Assembly (NCBI GenBank): GCA_024138025.1
Contig: JAMXBD010002832.1
Span: forward strand, 1-64,000
Source of the DNA: Combretum micranthum
Lineage: Eukaryota; Streptophyta; Magnoliopsida; Myrtales; Combretaceae
Direction: 5' to 3'
DNA: 64,000 bases
Shown: positions 12,800-25,314 of the stretch, piece after piece
How positions within the stretch are numbered: the stretch's first letter is position 1
Layout of the letters: every line of letters starts with the position of its first letter
Translations under genes and position numbers: made by a program
The notes under the pieces: generated by a model
Told to the model about the DNA's origin: nothing
The model's database searches: none
The model's input: only the letters and a program-made list of their open reading frames with translations

Positions 12800-14800
12800 T
12801 GCTTGGCCTTCCCTTCCTTTGTCAAATGCATGCTTGCGCATCTACACTAGGTTATGGCTATGGTTTTGTTGCTACTAGGGATGCTCCACTAATGGAACCA
12901 TTTGTGTAATCTACTTGTCATCTTAATCTCCACCCGGTAGGTTGTGCAAATAAACGGGATAAGATCTAGATCAACTTGGATAAGTTCCTTACCCATATCA
13001 TTTGACATGCTACTAGCCACCTCTTCTGTGAAGTTAAAGGACTTTGAATAGTTTTTGTAGAGCTCTCAAGATTAGGTATCTCTAAAGGACCTATATATGA
13101 TGATGATGAAGGGCCCTGCTCTCCTATATGAACAATTGTAGGCAATCACTCATCCTTGATATCTTTAATTACATCACCTCGATCTCCACTTCACCATCAT
13201 CTTTGTCTTTGTGGCCTAGGCCTACCTACCTATGCCAATTAAAGAGGCACGACATCATCAAACTGGGTGACTAATGCTAGATCCTGAAGGATGATGCCAT
13301 GAACTCATCCACTAGACTAATAACCCCCTCTTGTCATAGATACTGCATCGATGCGTGATATATCAGGCACTTGGTAAATGAAATAAGCCTTTAATGGGCC
13401 ATAGTCAACAAGATCAAGACATATTGCACAAATGGTAAAAAAATAACTTCATAGTTCCACATTGGACTCACCATATAATGTATCATAGCACCCGTGTGAC
13501 CAACCCACCATAAGGTAGTCCCTTGGTACCATGGTAGAATTGGAGAAGTCTTAATGGGAACATCCAATAACTCTGCAATGCGATCTCATAAGGCCCTACT
13601 CTACATCCACCTGGCATGCTTCATTATCTAATTCCACTTAGTATGCCATGTAGGTAGATCTCATGGATGACTCTCATATCAATAGGGATTAAGACTCCCT
13701 GGAACTTGCCAAATTGCTGAAAGCACTTAGTTTGGAAAGTAATGCTCTATGACATGGAAGCAAACGAGAGGCATGTAGGCATGCCATATGTCATTACCCA
13801 CTCGGTAGTATATTAATAAAGCATCCATAACACTAGTATATAGCTCTTAGATAACCTGTTCATTGAAGAAGTTAGCCAAAATTAAACTAGATTAGACATG
13901 TGAATATAAAAGAAGACAAATAAAGTTGACAAAATTGCAACTATTTGGAGACCTGACGATCGAAGGCACCCCTATATTATATCAAGAGATGTGTGGGGCA
14001 TTGAGTCACATCAAAACTGCTCCTTATTGACATATAAGTGGACGGTCTTTAGTGGTGATTAAGACCCTCATGCATATAGGGGAGTTGTATGGGAAGTGCA
14101 ACCATGCCTAAACTTGAAGCATAATTAGGGGCTCTAAAATGTATGTAATGGCCATATAGATGCTAAATAAAGCTGGAGATCGAGCCAAGCTAGGCTAGAT
14201 GCTCCCTATGCATAAAGCCAGTCACCTAAAGGCCTTGAAGTAATGGGAGGTACAAGAGATGAAACAAATCTTATGATTTTTTTACAACAACGAAACACCC
14301 TAAAAGATGTAATACATAGGCTCTCACATGTTAAGATGGTCTAGGATTGAAGTAATGGGAGGTACAAGAGATGAAACAAATCTAATGATTTTTTTACAAA
14401 ACGAAACACCCCAAAAGACGTAATACATAGGCTCTCACATGTTGTTGGATGGTCTCATGATTGACATCCTTCTCTAAGGCATCAAAGTGTGCATCCAACC
14501 ATGATGTTTTCAGGTGACTACCTAGAAGCTCATGCGCAATAGGTGTAACTCCAACAATTGATGGCATATGTTTACTTAATTAACATGAGTGCTTTCATCA
14601 TCACTACATGACGTTGATAGGGAGGTCGGTCAGCACTTATGTGTCTAGCAATGTGATAATCACTCCCTAGTCAGGAAGTGAAATGTATGAGTCTCCAAGC
14701 ATCATTACTCCACAAAACTATCATTAAGATCCAATCTAACTGTAGAAATGGAATTCTTGTTGCACTTAGGAAGTCATGGAATAAGCTATCCATCTAACTT
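12800..14800 (-). pseudogene. Decayed plant-mobile-domain (PMD) gene fragment
   Basis: On the - strand the stretch 14470-14330 reads as a diverged copy of the PMD core (VNHETIQQHVRAYVLRLLG, followed by a region comparable to the 'LRYLPFL' segment of the domain). Downstream, near 14200-13960, comes a comparable 'ASLAWLDLQLYLASIWP'-like segment and then AFDRQV. The PMD (Mail/MAIN family, often annotated as 'serine/threonine-protein phosphatase 7 long form homolog') is carried by plant transposons and by a few domesticated genes. Here stops and frameshifts occur in every frame and no open frame exceeds a few dozen codons. No transposase was recognised with it. The limits are approximate. The identification rests on pattern matching of degraded sequence. 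Confidence 0.5.
14235..14458. repeat. 112-bp tandem duplication inside the PMD pseudogene
   Basis: The unit beginning TTGAAGTAATGGGAGGTACA at 14235 is repeated at 14347 with few changes and runs to about 14458. It covers the stretch that encodes the IQQHVRAYVLRLLG-like motif, so that part of the decayed gene is present twice. Confidence 0.8.
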
Positions 14801-14825
14801 TCTTGGGCACCCTAACCAACCCTTC

Positions 14826-14845
14826 CCGTCCCCCCCTCCCCCCCC
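14826..14845. repeat. C-rich tract (G-rich on - strand)
   Basis: Two long cytosine runs separated by a single T follow CCCGT, giving three G-runs on the - strand. In a region this AT-rich it stands out and could form a G-quadruplex or i-motif. It is also a probable sequencing-error hotspot. Confidence 0.7.
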
Positions 14846-14879
14846 GAAATGCCACTTGAACCTAGCCTCTTGGGGATGG

Positions 14880-17100
14880 GCATGTAATATGTTATTCTCC
14901 TGTGTTATAATATAATGTGGTTAGAAACTTACAAATAAATACTAGTAAGTAACTAAGGAAGCTCTTACCAGGCTGTCCTATGCCAGTTGCAACCTATGAA
15001 TTGGTTGGCTTGTCAGCATGAAACTATCTAACGATCCTTGCTCAATAGCTTTGTGCTTCGCTTCCCAAATTATATTCAGATGAACCCTGTACCTAAACTC
15101 CTTCAAGATAGTTGTCTGGAGATCCCTTATCCTTACATTTGGAGAGTTTTCGAATCTTCATGTAGTACACATGGACATGCTAGTTGAGTCTAACTAAAAG
15201 TGATCATGTCCTATAATTTCATTAAAACATGTGTGAGACCACAAATTTTGTAATCTAAGAGCACCCATCACATTTCTTAAGCATGCTTTAAGTCTTCACT
15301 TACAACCTTTATTATAAGTGTCAATATTTAACTACCCATGACCTTGGATCTTAATCCTACCTTAAAGTTATAGTAGTTCATTATGTGTCATATCTTAACT
15401 ACCCATGTGAGGTAATCTTTACTCTCAAATAGCATTTTTTACTTTGAATTCATTGTTAAACTCCAATTACCAGCACTATTGTCTTGCTCATCCCAAAATG
15501 TTGCACATCACTGCCTGCCTTATAGTAAGAATGGCACTGGCTCTGATCTCCCATCTTCATCCACATTTGTTAGAGTAAAAAAACAATGCCAATCATTCCT
15601 CTTCTATGATCCATGAGGCTCAAGGATCAACTAGAGCCATCTTATACCACCGTCACTCCATCATCATTAGACTCACCACTTGATTGTAATCAGTTGATGT
15701 GTCTTGCATCATGTCAGTATTCCTATTAAGTCGCCTAATTCAAAGTTAAACATTTAGAACTAGCTACTAACTATTATCTAGATAGCATGGAGGCACTAAG
15801 GTTCATAACCTCAATTTCCTATACATTGCAGCATAATCAATATCTTTACCAATATAATCAATCATAGGTGGAAACTCCTTTTTCGAATATCTAAACATCT
15901 GTTGGCACTAAACCCTATGTGTACACCTAAACTCTTAAGCAACATCATCATCATTCACTAGAACCGCATCATAATACAAGGATGCATGCCCAATGGAAAC
16001 TCTATGTAGCAACTCAATTTGGTGTGTCATCATATCTATTTTAAGTGATTGCATATAGTGGCTGGAGTTGCTTGTACTAGAATCCCTAGAAACCCTAACA
16101 TAGCAATCGGTTGCTTATCATAGCCCAACCCATCGTTCCCCTGAACAATGTTCCCATGGGCATATAACATAAGCTTAGCCTTGCCCATTTCTACTTCTAC
16201 CTTGTTAGCCTAGGAAATCAACACAAATTATAGATTATAGGATGTTTCTTTCATTTCCAAAATTAAATACTTTTCATTATTCATCCATAATGTTACTTCT
16301 AAAATTTGAGATTCCTTGTTTCCTTATAGTAAAAAGATAGACCTTAAGAAAAACAACTAACTAAAGGGAAACTTTGTCTTCAAAGAATGAAGGAAACTTG
16401 TCAAGAATCAATAGAAAATAAAACAATCCACAAAAGCTTATTGTGGAACTTCTAATTCATTTTTGCCACTAGGGATTTGAAACAAAAATAAGGTAAAAAC
16501 TTTTGCAAAAGATTGCTCTTTATAACACAACTAGCATATTTCGCGTGAATGCTCAACTTCATCTCACATGAAGAGCTTCTAATTCAATAGTTTCATTTAT
16601 GAAGATTCGAGATAAAAGACTAAACCAAGAATGTTAATGACTTTAGTACAACTAAATTAATTGCATAGAGCACCTACAACATAAAAGCATGCAATAAACA
16701 ATGGTAATAGTAAAACATGGGCCATGACAACAAATCACGAAATTAGTGCTAACACATCATGGAATTAGGGGGCACGAAATTAGGGTATGAATACAAAAGA
16801 TTAAAACTATAGGATATGACAACAAATCACAAAAAGAGAAAGAATTGAGAACGAACTTACTTGATCCGAGTTGCTGGGATTGAGCATGGATTAGGCTGAA
16901 ATAGCACAATTGAAAGTCCAATTAACATACAAATAGAGCTTGTATGATTGCCAAGCTTCGGATTTTCGAAAAAATTGGCGTAATTTGGATTGAAAATGGA
17001 GAATGGGGACGTTCAAATTTGGGCAAGGGTTAGGGTGGTTTGATTCAATTTAGGGGGAAATTACTTCAGCCAAAATGAGGAAAAAGAAGAGTAGTAAGTA
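14880..17100. other. Non-coding, probably upstream part of the decayed PMD element
   Basis: No open frame of note on either strand. Composition is slightly less AT-rich than the surroundings up to about 16200, which fits old coding sequence, but I could not recognise a domain. It ends at palindrome cluster 2. Confidence 0.35.
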
Positions 17101-17107
17101 ATATTAC

Positions 17108-17260
17108 GACAATCTCGTCCCTTCAAGAGAGAATCAATCATCAAAATCTCATCTCTTTAAGAGACGATATTAGTAAAATATTTTTTATTGATTGATCTTA
17201 TCTTTTGAAAAGACATATTCATCCACTTACCATCTAGTTTCTTAAAGAGGCGAGTTTAAC
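17108..17260. repeat. Palindrome cluster 2 (AAGAGACGAG-type)
   Basis: Four imperfect palindromes at about 17110-17131, 17144-17170, 17194-17220 and 17232-17258. The clearest contains CTCATCTCTTTAAGAGACGA. They are spaced roughly 35-50 bp apart and are the same word as in clusters at 11682-12510 and 30648-30832. Confidence 0.65.
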
Positions 17261-17389
17261 TTATCTAAAATTGAAATTATTTTGTGTTTCAATAGCATTT
17301 TTTAAATATGTATTAAAATAATTTTTTCCTTCTCCTTTTATTTTTACATGTTAGTTTCCCGAAACAATATGATCACCTGATATTAATTT

Positions 17390-17396
17390 TATATAA
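17390..17396 (+). promoter_or_regulatory. Possible TATA box for CCD7
   Basis: TATATAA about 330 bp upstream of the CCD7 start codon, followed by a GGGAGGACC stretch. The distance would leave a 5' leader of roughly 300 bp. In DNA this AT-rich such a match is expected by chance, so the call is weak. Confidence 0.25.
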
Positions 17397-17725
17397 GGGA
17401 GGACCCCTGTGGCCAATACAATAATGGTTGAGAAATAGATTGTCACATTCCGCATTAGACGGCCAAGGTAGGAAATATTTCTGGTGTTGTCATTTTGCGG
17501 GTAGCATCGCTCAGACAATGCCCTTTGGTATCAAACTCTGTGATTATTGTCGCTTGGTGCTCTAAATTAAATATAGTTCCGTCATGTTTCTAACCTTAGC
17601 ATAATGTCATACATAAATTTGCTGCCCTGCCACTTGCTCCTTCCCACTTGCGTAAAGAAAACGTTCGATTTCTCCAAAAGTTTCTCACACATAGTATTCA
17701 CCCTTTAGCAAGAAAAAGCTAGCAA

Positions 17726-18494
17726 ATGCAAGCCACTTCCCTCCATCTAGTCCCAACCCCATCACGATCTTCAACAAGACAAATTCCAGTTCACCCTAGA
17801 CCGGTAAGGCCCCTGCTCCGAGAGCTATCTCCATTACAAGCGCTGATGGCTGTGGTCCAATTTCAAACCCAGAAATGGATGATAGAGTGGCTGCTTATTG
17901 GGATTACCAATTCTTATTCATATCACAACGTTCGGAGATAAATAAACCGACTAAGCTTGAGGTTATAAATGGTGAAATACCGTCAGATTTCCCATTGGGG
18001 ACCTACTATTTAGCCGGGCCAGGGCTATTTTCCGATGATCATGGCTCAACTGTGCACCCATTAGACGGTCATGGCTACCTTAGATCCTTCTCGTTTGAAG
18101 AGGATTTCGATTTCGATTCCAAGAAGGTCGCTATTACATACACGGCTAAGTACGTAAGGACCGAAGCTCAAGTCGAGGAATATGATCCAGAAAGTAATAC
18201 CTGGCGGTTCACACATAGAGGCCCGTTTTCCGTATTAAAAGGAGGTAAAAAAGTTGGTAACACTAAGGTTATGAAAAATGTGGCTAATACCTGTGTTATT
18301 AAATGGGGGAAGAGGTTGTTGTGCTTATGGGAAGGTGGAGACCCCTATGAGATTGAATCAGGGACGTTGGATACTATTGGAAAGTTCCAAGTGATCGATG
18401 GTTGCGATGATGATTCGTCACCCATATAAAAATAAGAATATCAAGGACCATATTGTGGATGTTGCCGTAAGCTTCATTAGGCCAATTTTACATG
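17726..18494 (+). CDS. CCD7: CCD7 exon 1 (transit peptide and first beta-propeller blades), two frameshifts
   Basis: The start ATG at 17726 (context AGCAAATGC) opens MQATSLHLVPTPSRSS, a Ser/Pro/Arg-rich, acid-poor leader typical of a plastid transit peptide. By the codon for about residue 25-28 the frame must move: the homologous continuation APRAISITSADGC is read one base off, and its own upstream frame meets TAG at about 17798. The frame from there through DDRVAAYWDYQFLF to GCDDDSS is open and highly conserved. A second shift at about 18418-18424 (in TCACCC) is needed to reach KDHIVDVAVSFIRPILH, which ends at the donor CATG|GTACTT (intron begins 18495). An initiation at the internal ATG 17875 would avoid the first shift but lose the transit peptide. 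Confidence 0.9.
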
Positions 18495-21400
18495 GTACTT
18501 GAGATTTAGAGTATTTTCATTTGCTTGCATTTCATTATTTGAAAGGTAACATTTAGTAATTGAACTTTTCAAGTTTATTGATAGTATTAAGGTAAAGTAG
18601 TCTATTGAAAAATGAGTAAAGTTAAGATAATTATAAAATTTAGTACATTTAAATAGTTAGTTACAAAAATAGATAAAATTCAGATAGTAAATTGATAATT
18701 TTAAACTTAGATAGTTAACTATATAAATGTATAAAATTCAGGAATCAAATATGATATTGACCCATATTTGAATTACATCTTTTCGTTTTACATGATGAAG
18801 CTCACTTTCTAGAAGTGATGGCAACAATATTGAGATAAATTAAATTATATCTATTTGGTGGATGCAGGAGTTTTCAAGATGCCCCCAAAGAGAGCTATCT
18901 CATTATAAGATTGATTCATGCAGAAATAGGCTTCTCACGGTTTCATGTAACGCCGAAGACATGTTGCTTCCACGTAACAATTTCACCTTTTACGGTAATG
19001 TTCCATATGTAACAAAAGCTAGCTATAGATTTCTTCATTTTAAAAAATAATCAATAAATATATATATTTTTATATATTTCAAGTCGGTTCTCCTGTAATC
19101 ATATTGTAAATCCTCAATTCAATTATAGTCATTACCTAAGCCTATAACTAAGTGGACAATTTGGGATTTATTTGAATTGTTAAATTTTTATCTATATAGT
19201 CATTACCTAAGCCTATAACTAAGTCAGTCAATTTGGGATTTATTTGAATTGTTAAATTTTTATTTATATCATATATGTATTTGATTTGTATATGTAACTT
19301 ATATGTATCATAACTGTATCATAATATTTGATCAGTTTATAAGTAAAATTATCAATTTTTATTGGTATCTATTTCTAGACAAATATATATTTAAAAATTA
19401 TCAAAATATAATGTCAAAATTAACAGAATATGATAAAAACAAACAGACCTAATGATAGGCACAAGCGACACTTTTCTTAAATATTGCATGTTCATATTCT
19501 TTAAATATCCTCTTCTGCTAGTGCCAAATAGGGGGTCATTTCTAGCAAAATTCATAACATATCTATACCCAAATCAAAATAGTGACTAATAAGACTCATT
19601 CATTTATTATGTTTTTTTTTTCCCTTTCTTCCTTTATCTAAATTCCGGATTGGCGTTGAGTTTGTATTTCTACATTGTTTCTAATATGCATATTTATTGT
19701 TTATATTCTAATTAAAATCTGGTTTTATGAAACGTTTTCGTTTTCTTTATAATTCTGTTTCCTCGCCCCACTTAAATAATTTATTATTGTTAGATGTTAA
19801 AGCGAGCGGGAACCACGGGCCAATGGTTTAGGTGTTTGCTTTCGGCTGTAAAGCTGAGTTGAAAGGTTAATAGAGCTTAAATGCAATTTACTCCTATTAC
19901 ATAAAATTAAGTGTGTTTAAATCTACATAAAGTTAAGAAACAAAATTATCAAACATAAATAAATATAGCCAAACTTATGTATTTGAATATAGAAGACCAA
20001 AAATCTTCGTTAAAATAAGATTCATCGTTGTATTATTATCATTAATTTTTGTTTTATTGCAGAATTTGACTCGGATTTCAAGATATTACAAAGGCAAGAA
20101 TATGAAATTTCAGAGCAATTAATGATTCACGACTGGGCATTCACTGATACACAATTACATATTATTCGGCAACCGCATTAAGCTTGATCTTCTCGGTAAG
20201 CCTTTCAGTTTAATGAAGTTAATTAAAATTATATATTTGTTTCTCACACACACACCAAAAAAAAAAAAAAAAAAAAAAAAAAAAACACAGAAAAAAAATC
20301 ACTATTTGTTATCTTAACTGTAGAAATAGCAGTACTAAAGTTAATAAAATAAACGAGTATAAAAACAGGACAACTTTCTGAAGGAATTTGCTAGTAAGAG
20401 TAATGTATTTCCTTTCCTTTTTTTGTAAATATCTGACACATGTTTTATATACTCTGTTAATTTTAATTAGGAACATGTGTCAAATTATGATTCATTACAA
20501 TAATTAAAAGTACTAGAAAATAAAAAAATAAAAGGTGTGGAAAATTATAAATGAAAACTAAAATTAAAAAAAGAAATTAACTAAAATTCAGGCCAGAACA
20601 CCGAAGTCATTCTGGAGTAAACCCCCCTCCTCATCAATCACATCTAGGCCTTGTAATGATTAAAAAAATTGGCTACAATGGGTAATGTAAACCACCTAAC
20701 ACATTATGAAGGTGTGCAACCCTGTTAATGTCCTGGGAAATCAACATAGTCCTAAAAATTAGATATACTTATGTATGACTTTTGACTATACTAAATTGTA
20801 ATGGATTTATTTATTTATTAATTTCTAAAAATTCTTCTGGTTTGGTGATGACATAGGACCATGAGTGAGTCACACAACCCACTTGCAATAGTGGATCATG
20901 ATCCCATAGCATTCATGGCCATTTTTCAACCACCCATAGAATTTAATGTAATTAAAAAACTGCACTCTCTTTTTTTTTTTCCAAATTTGATCCCTTTTTT
21001 TAACATTTTTATTACTTTTAGTATATTTGCTAATTAAAATTAACTATTACATACGACTTATAAGCTAACTTATAATAGATATCAAGAGTTAAAAATAACA
21101 TATAACAACCAAGCATGATACAAACCAAATAAGACAGGGGTTTTCGAGTAGACCATCGTCTACAAGTATTAGATAGAAAGCATCAAGATTTGAAGACTAC
21201 ACAACTTAGTCGGACTTACACACAACAAACCATCGAAATTTGAAGACTATACAACATTAGCTTGACTTATACACATAGGAATATCAAATTGTAACAAATT
21301 CACGTAACAAAGCATACGCAAAGTGTAAATAGCAAGATAGTTAGTTACTTTATAGTTTAAGCTAACTCAGATTCACGTGTAATAAACACTATAAATAGAA

Positions 21401-24400
21401 AGCAAATATATCAGAAACGGATATCAAACCCTAATGCTGGAAAAGTGTATCTTGGAGTTTAGGCGACTCGAATAGGCCTCTTTGTCTTACATGCAAAATC
21501 AAACAAACATTTCAGTAGTTAGTTTCCTAGGTTTCTTGAGAGTAACACGAATGAAAGAGAGAGTTCTAGGGTTTCTTATCTGAGAGGAAAACATACACGA
21601 GAGAGTGAGAGGCGATATTCTGAACTCTAACATTTCTAGGTTATTGTTTTGGAGTTGGCCGGCTTAGTACATGCCTAATTTGCAATCAGGGTGTTATCAA
21701 AGCATTAGTTATATTTGATAAGAAATAAAGCATAAATATGCTTGCAAACCCAAAATACTGTTATGTTTTATAAATTCCTTAGGAATCATTGTGTAGAGAT
21801 TATATGAAACATAATATACCATTTTTTAGCATATAAAGAAACAAATTCATTAGTTATTAAAATTATATTGGGCAAATAAAATTCTAGAGAATGAACGTTT
21901 AAATTCAAGTTCAAATTGTAAACGAAACTTTTCTATGTTTTAGATAAAGGATGAACATGATGTAAGTGTACAACTATAGAATGAGACTATGGACATGGTG
22001 TGATGTTGATAACGTGTTATGTTAAATATGCAAAGCATTTATTCTGTAATGTATAATTTGTTGGGTTTTGGATCTAACCCATATAGGCCGATTGTAAAAA
22101 TAATAATAATAATATATATCTTTGAAGAAAAAAATCATTCCAAACAAATAGGTGAAAGGTTTGAAAATTATGGCTAGGGCCTACAGGAGATAAGTGAAGT
22201 GGTTACGGCTTCAAAAGTAAAAATTGAGAATAGATAACATATGATGCACAAGAATTGAAACCACATAATGCATGTCAATAAGAAGTCAAAACATTAAACA
22301 AAAATCTTTTTCTTTCTTTTTTTTTTTTGATTCATTTAGACTCTTTTCGATTCTACAAAGTTGAAGTCAATTTGTCCACAGCAACTCGAATTCAAGATTT
22401 AATGGTTTAATAAATCCCCATATTGATAAAACTTTCTTCATTGAATTCATGACATACATCCTTATCAATTCTTCTTAGTTGTCTAAATTGAAAGTTGTTT
22501 TGATTCCATGAATTAATTAATTTTTGTAATTTTATCGATATCTACTGATTTGGTAAAGTTTCACTAGCCACTAGTATAATTAGTGAAGAAAAATATCATA
22601 ATCTCATTATTTGTTGATAGTAGAAGTTTTATGTTATGATCCTATAGTTTTTTTCCCCAAATAGGGTTTTCATGTTGAATCCGGGTGTTCTCTATTGCTA
22701 TTTTTTTAAAGTAGTGCTTTCAAAGTCAAGATTCGAAGAAAAAAATCTTTCTTGTGTTGCAAACATGGTGAAATCATTAGGTACCATGATAATATTTAAT
22801 TTGAAAGTCAATAATGGAAGATATTTGATATTGTTAAGACTTGTATGCAACTTTAGGTAGTGATAAAGTAAAATCAAAAGATAAATCTAATGAAGTTTAG
22901 GTGATTATGTATAGAAAAATTGTTGATTTTATCCAACAATGGATTGATAATAGTGTATATCATCATGTTTCTTAGGAAACCAAAGCTGATGCTCTATGGA
23001 AAAATTTGGAGTCTATGTATGAGGAATGACTTACATTGAATAGAACCTCCTTCATTGGAAGAATTGTAAATTTTAAGAATAAAGATCGATCCAATATGAC
23101 AGAACACTTAAATGATTTCTAGAGTCTTGTGAATTAATTATCTACTATGAAATTGGTACTTGATGATGGGATATATTATTATTGAGTACAATACTTGACA
23201 ATTCGGAGATACTTATGGTATCAGTTAGTAATTTTGTTATTGAAGGAATGCTCATCATTATAATGGTGAAAGACAGTTTGATGAATGTAGAAAGTAGAAG
23301 AAAAAAAAAAACTCAATATAAGTCTTGAGACTCAAGCACAAATTACTCATAAATAGGAAAGACATGAGAGCAGCAGGACCACAGGCTCATTTGATAAATG
23401 TAAAAATCGGACAAATCCAGGGGAAGATCCAAATCAAGAAGAAGAAATCAAGTGATATCACTATGATAAGCTATGACATTTGAAATGAAAATGTAAAATA
23501 TGAAAAAGAGAGCCTGCGAAAGGTAAAGGTGATGAAAAAAGTGATGACTCGACTACTACAGCTGCAGATGGAGAAATTGTTGGTCCCTTCGATAAGGATT
23601 GTGTTAGTCTTACTTGTCATGATAGTGAATGGTTTATTGACTCTATGCCACTTTTTATGTGACAACATATGGTGAATTATTCTTAACCTTCACTGTTGAT
23701 TCCTATGGTGATGTTAGGATAGGAAAACAATGGTACATCTAAAATTATTGTCATTTGGAAATATTATTTTAAAAATTAACACTAGTTGGAGATTCATTCT
23801 TAGAGATATCATACATGCTCTAGACATTTGTCTTAACCTTAAATTTGTAAGAAAATTAGATGATGAAGGATATAATAGCTACTTTAGTGAAAGTAAATAG
23901 AAACTCACAAATGATTCTCTCATTGAAGGTAAAGGGAAGAAAAACAATACCCTTTATTTAATGCCTAAAATACTAATTAAAGAAGAAGTGAACATGATTG
24001 CTGAGTCATCAATAGAGCTTTGGCACAAATGCTTTGGTCACATAAGTGAAACAAGCACTTCAAATACTAGCCTGGAAGCAACTTCTTATTGATGTGAAAG
24101 GTATGCCTCTGACAACCTACACTGACTGTTTTGCTGGCAAATGTGTGTTATATGAATAAACAAATGAGTTGGTGGTGCTCTTTATTTTGTAACCTTTATA
24201 GATGATCACTATAGAATGTTATGGACCTTTACTTTGAAATTCAAAGATCAAATTTAAATGTATTTAAGCAATTTCATTCTAGAGTTGAGAGAGAAACAAA
24301 AAGACAAAATGAGGGTACTCGAGTAGATAATGGTGGTGAATATAGAGTTTCTTCTAAGGAATGTTATAGAGTCAATGGAAGTAAACTAGAGAAAGTAATT

Positions 24401-25280
24401 CCAAAGACCCCATTGTAAAATGGCATTGTAGAGAGAATGAATTGCACCATTATAGAGAGAACAAAGTGTCTGTTGTCTCATGCCAAGCTACCTAAATCAT
24501 CATGGGAAAAAACAATGAGAACACCTATCAGTATGATCAATTTATTTCCTCCTTATGCTTTGGATGATGATGTCCTAAAGAAAGTATAGATAGATAGAAA
24601 TTTCTCTTATGATCAATTATAAGTGTTTGAGGGCAAGGAATTCATGCACATTCCTAAAGATGAAAGAGCAAAGCTTGATGGAAAATTAAAGTAGTGTATT
24701 TTTCTAAGTTATGCACATGATAAAGGTTATCAAATCCAATAGAGAAGAAAATTTTAGAAATAAAGATGTGGTCTTTCTAAAAAACCAGACTGTTAAAAAC
24801 ATAGAGTAGCCTAAGAAGTTCAAATCCTCAGGTGACATCCCAATTGATATAGATTTAGTATCCTTACATGAAGATTCTAATAATGATGGGGAGGATATGC
24901 AACATTCAGTTAGAGATGATGAGACAACTTAAGAACTTGATTAGTAGATTGAGTTAAGAAACTGTACAAGAGAAAAGAGACCATCCACTAGATATAATAT
25001 AGATGAGTATGTAATGCTGGAAAAGAGAGAGGTAGAATGTTATCAAGAGGCTATGTTACATAAGCAGAGAAATGAATGGGTAAAAGATAAAAGAAAAGAT
25101 GAAATCCTTGTGTGATAAGCATACTTATAATTTGGTGGAACTAACAAAGGGCAAGTAACCTTTGAAGAACAAATAGCTGGTGTGTAGAAATCCACCATAT
25201 GAGTTGGAGGGGTAGTTTGTTGGGCTTAGGTCCAATCCATATGGACCCATTATAAATATAATAATAAAACCTTATTATAT

Positions 25281-25314
<34 letters not shown>

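Noticed and set aside
11682..17260. CRISPR-like repeat array
   Set aside because: The repeats are imperfect palindromes with irregular spacing in a plant genome; no uniform spacer pattern or associated genes.
17875..18429. Treating the 184-codon ORF alone as the gene
   Set aside because: It is only the middle of exon 1; both ends are cut by frame changes and the remaining exons are clearly recognisable downstream.
19800..19870. tRNA-like stretch with CTGTAAAGCTG hairpin in CCD7 intron 2
   Set aside because: A short stem around GTA resembles a tRNA-Tyr anticodon arm, but no acceptor stem, T-arm GGTTCGA or D-arm could be placed.
24000..25200. A functional intronic copia polyprotein
   Set aside because: Stops and frameshifts throughout, knuckle cysteines lost, RT absent.
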